Shown one piece after another: positions 49,057-64,000 of a stretch of 64,000 nucleotides of DNA. A program made the translations under genes and the position numbers. Each line of letters begins with the position of its first letter. The first letter of the stretch is position 1. The notes under the pieces are model-generated. The model saw only the letters and a program-made list of their open reading frames with translations. It was not told the DNA's origin and did no database searches. This DNA is from Erpobdella octoculata (Eukaryota; Annelida; Clitellata; Hirudinida; Erpobdellidae). The stretch is from NCBI GenBank assembly GCA_963978895.1, contig OZ022242.1:21360129-21424128 (forward strand), read 5' to 3'.

Positions 49057-50451
49057 ATGACTTTGGAAGAGGAGAAGCGTTCGAAAGGTAAGTGTTTCAC
49101 CGTTGCCTCCTTGTCTGAAAATCTAGAAAATGAATCTATAACTAATATGCAACGAACCAGCGACAGTCTGGCAATTCGTTGTGATCCTGAAAAGAGCGAT
49201 GGAAGAAACACACGAAGCACTGAAACTTTCGAATTGGACGATATGGACGAAATTACTAGGAAAAAACTTGCGAGATTGAGCATGGCCTATGGGGAATTAT
49301 GCAAGAAAACAATTACAAGTGTTCACAGTCAGATAAACATGCTAGAAATGACCCATGCAAGTGACGATTTCAATGATGATGTATTCATGTCCGAACAAAG
49401 TTCAAATCATTTGACCAGCTGGAAACCGAACAACGTTTGCAATGGAACACAAGTTCGAAATAGTGATGATGCACCCTATCTAGAAGAAGAATGTGCTAAA
49501 TGGATTGCGTTGAAACCTTCTTGTCGTAAAAGTATTGTCAAAATGAAGAAAAAGATTCTTTTTGAAGCTATTTTAAGTTTTGCCAGAAACATTGGTTGCT
49601 ACGTTTTTTTTGCCTGTTTCATTGCAATTATCAGTATCCATCCTCAACCAGTTTTCATGTCCAGACCAGACTACATGATCGACGTAATCCTTCTTGTAAC
49701 TGGAAGCCTGTTTCTTTCGTGGCACGTTTTGTTCGTTGTTAGGCTTTTTGTAAAATATCCATGTGGAATTGTTCCGTCTATCATACGAAAAAAATCCACA
49801 AGTCTTCAGGAATTTGAGAATATCCTCAGTCGTAAACGATCTTGCCCTCCTTATTTGACGCTTGAGTTAAAAGTTGGTAGACTTAGGAGATTATTCCGTT
49901 CGCTTAGATTGTGCTGTAAACCTTCCGTAGAACCCAAAAGACATTGCGGTGTTCTTCACTTTGATTATTGGCTGGATTCATCTTACATGCAAGTTCCCAC
50001 CTCAAAATCAAGAAAGATTTCGACTGTTAGTTGTGTGTCTTCTGCTGCTTCTGTGGCAGTAACTGAGAAACTTCCCAGAACTCCTTACATGGTTTTCGTG
50101 AGCAAGGATTATCGTCTTGTCGATCAGATGACTTCCTCGTTGATCCAGGAAGAAATAAATAAAGTCAAAACAATTTTTTCCAAGGAATTGAATGTCGAAG
50201 AGAAGCACATATCGCCTGAAATCAACATCGACGTAGCAGAAGGATTGGAATTTCCAGACGCCGAAGCATTTCTAATTTTAAATGACTCACGTAGTAGCAA
50301 GTGGACGTTTTTCAGTTCCAGAATGCTTTTATTATTTTCTTGTTTTGCCCTGGATTGTGTGTATTGTTTAGTTTGTCTTATTGTAGCGAGGAGATCGATA
50401 AATTTTTATATTGTTAAGTACATCCAACGTTCAAATCATACCATCACATGA
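49057..50451 (+). CDS. TMEM151-like multi-pass membrane protein, single exon
   Basis: 464 codons from ATG 49057. Residues 1-160 are hydrophilic. Two membrane segments follow (ARNIGCYVFFACFIAIISIH, about 182-201, and VILLVTGSLFLSWHVLFVVR, about 213-232), then a cytosolic-type region with basic patches (KVGRLRRLFRSLRLCCK), and near the C-terminus a hydrophobic pair (about 425-455: MLLLFSCFALDCVYCLVCLI). The late pattern GLEFPD...W...two helices...FYIVKY resembles the end of TMEM151 proteins (FPDP...W...HYHVEK); this is a weak, by-eye match. Codon 11 holds AAAGGTAAGTG, a perfect splice donor, so a shorter spliced form is possible. Function unknown; likely an integral membrane protein. Confidence 0.7.
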   Translation: MTLEEEKRSKGKCFTVASLSENLENESITNMQRTSDSLAIRCDPEKSDGRNTRSTETFELDDMDEITRKKLARLSMAYGELCKKTITSVHSQINMLEMTHASDDFNDDVFMSEQSSNHLTSWKPNNVCNGTQVRNSDDAPYLEEECAKWIALKPSCRKSIVKMKKKILFEAILSFARNIGCYVFFACFIAIISIHPQPVFMSRPDYMIDVILLVTGSLFLSWHVLFVVRLFVKYPCGIVPSIIRKKSTSLQEFENILSRKRSCPPYLTLELKVGRLRRLFRSLRLCCKPSVEPKRHCGVLHFDYWLDSSYMQVPTSKSRKISTVSCVSSAASVAVTEKLPRTPYMVFVSKDYRLVDQMTSSLIQEEINKVKTIFSKELNVEEKHISPEINIDVAEGLEFPDAEAFLILNDSRSSKWTFFSSRMLLLFSCFALDCVYCLVCLIVARRSINFYIVKYIQRSNHTIT

Positions 50452-50570
50452 CGTGTTTATATAACTATGTGGTTTCTTAAAATCATTTAATAATTTGCTT
50501 GCTAAAACGTGGCCAATTGTTTTGATCTTTAAAGTTGTAGTGTCTATATAAAGACTTCATAGAATATCAC

Positions 50571-50890
50571 CAGTGGCGTAGCAAATGTATCTGGCGCCCG
50601 GGGGCAAAGTATAAAAATGCGCCCCCATCTTCCAATTGGACGACCAAAACCGAGGGAACTGAAGGTGCTCAAGCCATAATCGGGGCTCGGCAAGCCCCTC
50701 CCCAAGAAAATTTTGGAAATGACTTGTGTGAAATAGTGCAAAAATACAATTTGTTAATTATACATGTTTTACATGTTCAAAAATGACTAAACTTTGGTGA
50801 AATTGTTGTCTTTCATTTTGCTTTTTGGCGTCCCCAAAGCCTGGCGCCCGGGGCAGATGCCGCTTTCTGCCCCCCTTCGCTACGCTACTG
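50571..50890. mobile_element. hAT-type MITE, 320 bp
   Basis: Ends CAGTGGCGTAGCAAATG and (reverse) CAGTAGCGTAGCGAAGGG, with AATATCAC duplicated at 50563-50570 and 50891-50898. Internal words GGCGCCCGGGGGCAAAG and GCGCCCGGGGCAGA are typical of this kind of MITE. No coding sequence. Confidence 0.85.
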
Positions 50891-50898
50891 AATATCAC

Positions 50899-52563
<1,665 letters not shown>

Positions 52564-52577
52564 TATATATATATGGG

Positions 52578-53250
52578 ATCATCGCAACTGATCCCAGGAC
52601 AACTGATCCCAGGACTACTGATCCCAGGACTACTGATCCCAGGACAACTGATCCCAGGACAACTGATCCCAGGACAACTGATACTCAAAAACGGATAGAG
52701 AATCAAACTTACATAGATCGCAAAGCTGGGAATTAATTTTTACAAAAGCAAATAGTCATATCAAATAGTGAGTCTTTCAAGGGACGCTCTAAATTTTTAG
52801 AGCGACGAAAAGCCAAGTGGAATGTTCTTGTGGTAAATACTTGAAAAAAGTAAAGGAGAAAAACTGAAGGTGCAAAAGCGAGAGAAAGATTTTCCAGTAA
52901 CAAACATTGGGGCAAAATTCGAAGTAACAGATTTTCCCAAAAACAAAAACTAACATTCTCGGAACTAAGTTTTTGATAAAAAATCAGTAGCAAAAACCTG
53001 GAGAGGCCAAAACCCGGGAGCAAACTTACTCAAGAGCAAACCACTGAGGACAAAACCAGAAGTAAAAAGCCCGGGTTAAAAACCGAGGGGCAAAAAACTA
53101 TGAACGAAAAACCGAAGGTAAAAAACCGTAGGAGAAAAACTGGGAGCAAATTAATTTTACCAGAGGTGAAAAACTAAAAGCAAAAGCCGGGGGCGAAAAA
53201 ATAGGGTGAAAGACGGGGTCGAAAAAAAACTACAGATAGAAATGTAATCT
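52578..53250. repeat. 15-bp minisatellite and purine-rich degenerate repeat
   Basis: 52585-52690 carries seven units of ACTGATCCCAGGACA. 52740-53250 is an almost pyrimidine-poor strand built of loose units like GAGCAAAAACCGGGG and GGTAAAAAACCG. No gene. It may be the body of another, unrecognised Helitron. Confidence 0.6.
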
Positions 53251-53333
53251 GCCTTCCCTATAAAAGAAAACATATTGTTTGAAACAATAAACTGCGAAAG
53301 TAATTTTTTGCTGACAGAATAACACAAAAACAG

Positions 53334-53421
53334 TAAATACTTTTCTAAAAAAGTTTAATACTTTTCTAAAAAAGTTTAATACTTTTCTAAAAAAGTTTAA
53401 TACTTTTCTAAAAAAGTTTAA
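53334..53421. repeat. 22-bp tandem repeat, four units
   Basis: ACTTTTCTAAAAAAGTTTAAT repeated four times. Each unit is itself partly palindromic (CTTTTCTAAAAAAG). Confidence 0.85.
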
Positions 53422-53451
53422 TTGTCGTCGGTAAATCGATATATATATATA

Positions 53452-53655
53452 TAAATGTTGTAAATTCTGATAATTTATAGAGCCGCTTTTCCGGGTTGTT
53501 CAAAGGCGCTGTTTTTTTACAAGCCCCACGGAGAGAACGATTTTACCCGCTAAGTTTTCCGTTCACATGGGCAACTAGGGAGTGAGTGGGAGTCGAACCG
53601 TGAAGCTCTCACATTCGAGGCTAACGCTCTACCACCTCAGCTAACCTAGCACCTA
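53452..53655 (-). mobile_element. tRNA-derived SINE, family 1
   Basis: On the minus strand: an A-box-like TTAGCTGAGGTGGTAGAG, then GTTAGCCTCGAATG and the B box GGTTCGACTCC, a body with TTAGCGGGTAAAATCG, and a tail reading GCGGCTCTATAAATT followed by TA repeats. The body shows the GCGC...AAAGCG...TATAAAT ending seen in several animal SINE families. Not a functional tRNA: the acceptor stem does not close. Confidence 0.7.
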
Positions 53656-54034
53656 GCTTATTTATATATATGCCTATATCCGGAATCTCGATCTTGTTAT
53701 CATGTGTAAAATCTTGACATGACAACGCTGGCGTAGAACAGCCCTCTAAAATCTAATTACAAAAGTTAACAGTTTTACTTGAGCTGAATTGCTATTTACT
53801 TTTACTAAAACACTCCCAATTTTGAATAGCATTTAATTGTTTAGCTAGATTTCATTTCTAAGTAAATCCTCCACTAAAATATTACTGAACTTCAACACAA
53901 CACTTAGCCAAGACAAGAAAAAAATATTTCAGCTAATACTTTATTTTATTACAGTTTGTTGTTTGTTAAAAATACATCAAGGAATAATAATTATAAAAAT
54001 GAAGTATGCAATTAATTTATTACATAATCTCAAG

Positions 54035-55799
54035 CAGTGATATTTCAGTTACAACTTTTCAGTTACAGTTACAGTTAAAGTTACAACATTTTTCAGTTTC
54101 AGTTAAAGTTATTTTTCCACAAACATTTTTCAGTTACTATTACACTTATTTATTTTTAAGTTAAAGTTACAGTTAACTGTAGATTCTATACACAGCCAAA
54201 AAAAAATTTTTTTATTCACTTATTTACAATATGGTAAAACTTCGAGTTCATTTTCAAAAAACATGAGTTTCTAGATTCTTGGAGAGCCTGTTTCTTTTTC
54301 CTGAAGTCATATCACTGCAAACCGAGAAGATGCGCTCCTCATATGCTTCTGAAGCAGGTGCAGAGATAAGGTCTTTAGCGAAGGCCGCTATTAGAGGATA
54401 CACTGTCTCTGAGGCTGTCCAGAAACTTAATCCAGTTTGATTAGCAGCTAATCTTTTTGAAGCCCCAAAATAAGCATTAAGTTTTTCCTCAACAGAATTT
54501 CTTGGGCAAGCCTCTTAAATCTTTTTAAAGGAGGTTGGCACAATTCATCAGAAGATTGTCAACTGATTGCTCATAATCAAAATATTTCCATACACTACTT
54601 TCTTGTTTTCTGCCACTATTGTTCTTGAACATTTTTCACGGAACGATTGAGCGCGTTGTAACAATCCACCAGATGAGACACCGGTTTAACCAAAGCGTTG
54701 TAACAATTAACCACAGCCTACTCCGGTTGAGCTCAACCGCGTTGTAACAATTCACCGCGTGCATACACTGGTGTCCATCACATCCACCAGAGTTAAAGCT
54801 TGGTCGAGTGTGGTTGATTGTTATTGTTGGTTTCGGGCATGGCGCTGAACACGTGTAATCAGTTGATTATGAGGGAGACAAATAGATGCTATTATTATTG
54901 CAGAAAATGCTGAGTTGGAATCGAAGTAGCTAGAGCAGTGAAAGATTATTTTTTAACACATTTTCGTAGTCGTTGATCGCCCAGAAATTTCCGATGTCAA
55001 TCTATTTAATCATTAAACTGTATTGATATTCAGAGAAATCTATCATTTTTGACAAGATCAGCTTAAGTAAATTCTATAAATGATTTATAAAAAAAATCAA
55101 AATAAAGCTATGCTTTCAATATATCAAATTTCTATAATAAGCCACGTTTTGAAGAATGACAGTGGAATTTGGAACTTATTTGTATGGTCCGGCCTTTGAT
55201 TTTGCTTTTGTTAAAAAGCTTCGAGAGGATGGGAAATGTGTTAAATGGTAAGTTCAATAAAGACATTTTAAAATGTTCATTCTAATGTTATAAAGTGTTT
55301 ATTTCCAACTGCAGTTAGTTAGCCACACAGCTCTGTTTACGTGAGCGTCCACCATTGATCAACCAAAGCGTTGTAATAATTATTGGAAATTGCGGTGCAC
55401 CAGTGACCAACCACAGCGTTGACAGCAGTGTTGAGCTGGTGAATTGTTACAACGCGCCCATTGCAACAGCACTATCAACTACCAATAATAACAAAAGGCC
55501 GCGAATAACTAAACAGCACCATATATACTATTTCTTAGGTAACACCAAAGAACTCGATTTTTATCTTTAGATAAAAAAATAAATTTAATAATTAATTTAT
55601 TTAGAAAAAAATTACATTAAAAATATTTTTCAGTTATTAATTATTTTTGTATTATATAACTGAATTTATTATTCAGTTAGTATTACAGTTAGAGTTATTC
55701 GCCGTATTTCAGTTACTATTACTATTACACTTAACTGACCATTATTTTTCTATTATTTTCCGATTTCAGTTAGTGTTACAGTTAACTTGAATATCACTG
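54035..55799 (-). mobile_element. hAT transposon relic with perfect 8-bp duplication
   Basis: Ends CAGTGATATTTCAGTTAC and (reverse) CAGTGATATTCAAGTTAAC; ATCTCAAG duplicated at 54027-54034 and 55800-55807. Subterminal (CAGTTACAGTTA)-type repeats at both ends. On the minus strand 54230-54500 reads YPLIAAFAKDLISAPASEAY and KRNRLSKNLETHVFLKMN, the hAT C-terminal dimerisation block; the rest of the transposase is gone. Confidence 0.85.
54649..55459. mobile_element. DNA element nested in the hAT
   Basis: Inverted ends GAGCGCGTTGTAACAATCC and (reverse) GGGCGCGTTGTAACAATTC, about 22 bp, flanked by ATT at 54646-54648 and 55460-55462. The word GCGTTGTAACAAT recurs inside at least twice. A 3-bp duplication and GGGCG-type ends suggest PIF/Harbinger, not proven. 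At 55157 an ATG frame MTVEFGTYLYGPAFDFAFVK ends at KCVKW|GTAAGT, which looks like a single exon. Confidence 0.6.
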
Positions 55800-55807
55800 A
55801 TCTCAAG

Positions 55808-56318
55808 ATAAACTCACTGTCAAAATATCGCTGCAAGATTATTTTCAAAGCAGATGAAGTTTAACATGCAGTAACAGAGAAAGACTGATTTAAATCATTA
55901 TTTTGTTTGCTAGATATTGAAGAAAAACAAAAAACTAAGCCAACACATGTTTCATTAAATGTATAAAATTGTTATTAAAATAAATAAATTTAATAATATA
56001 ACTCTCAACAATAGAATTGTGTTGATACACTTATAAAGATAAATGCAAACTGGCCTACATGCTCTCAATAAATATTAAATAATTTAAAAAAACATGACCA
56101 ACCAATGATGGTGGTGTAGAATGTTAACAATTCAAAAAGGCAACAAATCTCATGAACGTTTTCATGGCGTTATTCTGCTGATGTACAAAAATGGAACTTA
56201 AAGGAAAGAAAGAAAGAAAGAAAAGACAAAGAAGAAAGAGTAGAGATGAATTAAAAATGAAATATATCATCATGTCTATCACCAAAATTGTTCGACAAAT
56301 ACAAAATCATCACAATAT
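55808..56318. other. 3' flank of the PLC-beta gene
   Basis: Mostly AT-rich; a GAAAGAAAGAAAGAAAAG run at 56204-56222. No polyadenylation hexamer stands out. Confidence 0.4.

Positions 56319-64000
<7,682 letters not shown>

Noticed and set aside
53560..53655. tRNA gene on the minus strand
   Set aside because: Same reason: SINE head with B box, non-pairing acceptor ends.

Overview
The window is a stretch of AT-rich animal (metazoan) nuclear DNA. The evidence is split genes with GT-AG introns whose exon phases can be checked, well conserved animal proteins (SF3A3, a CELF-type RNA-binding protein, the C-terminal part of a phospholipase C-beta), dense families of DNA transposons and Helitrons, tRNA-derived SINEs and long (TA)n tracts. 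It is not vertebrate-like in density or repeat content. I cannot name the phylum from the sequence alone; an invertebrate is the safest statement. Nothing prokaryotic, no CRISPR array and no intact virus was seen.

Layout. 1-1.4 kb: a possible three-exon gene for a small membrane protein (minus). 1.8-11.9 kb: a transposon graveyard. A CR1-like LINE reading frame is cut in two by about 7 kb of tandem and inverted Helitrons, and again by a Tigger (pogo) deletion derivative; a decayed DUF4371/ZMYM-type hAT follows. 12.3-15.9 kb: one long exon of an unrecognised Ser/Asn/Lys-rich protein (minus). 16.8-17.9 kb: a three-exon type I membrane protein with one thrombospondin type 1 repeat (minus). 18.8-23.8 kb: a region framed by hAT-like terminal repeats and filled with two copies of a gag-only LTR retrotransposon and several Helitrons. 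24.5-25.7 kb: a hAT relic with a perfect 8-bp target duplication.

26.1-34.1 kb: complete SF3A3 (plus, 16 exons, 504 aa); its 4.5-kb first intron holds a nest of inverted repeats, a BED-finger fragment and a piggyBac relic. 36.5-44.2 kb: complete CELF-type gene (minus, 15 coding exons, 429 aa), convergent with SF3A3. 44.5-48.1 kb: hAT, LINE and Helitron relics. 49.1-50.5 kb: a single-exon TMEM151-like membrane protein (plus). 50.6-55.8 kb: hAT, Helitron, SINE and minisatellite DNA. 56.3-64.0 kb: the last eight visible exons of a phospholipase C-beta (minus, running off the right edge), ending in a PDZ ligand.

The genes look like unrelated housekeeping and signalling genes, not a pathway cluster: SF3A3 works in the U2 snRNP, CELF regulates splicing and mRNA stability, PLC-beta hydrolyses PIP2 downstream of Gq. 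The most interesting material is the structure of the mobile DNA: Helitrons with 157-bp or 18-bp internal tandem repeats, TA tracts that sit on Helitron ends, and a short retrotransposon that carries only gag.
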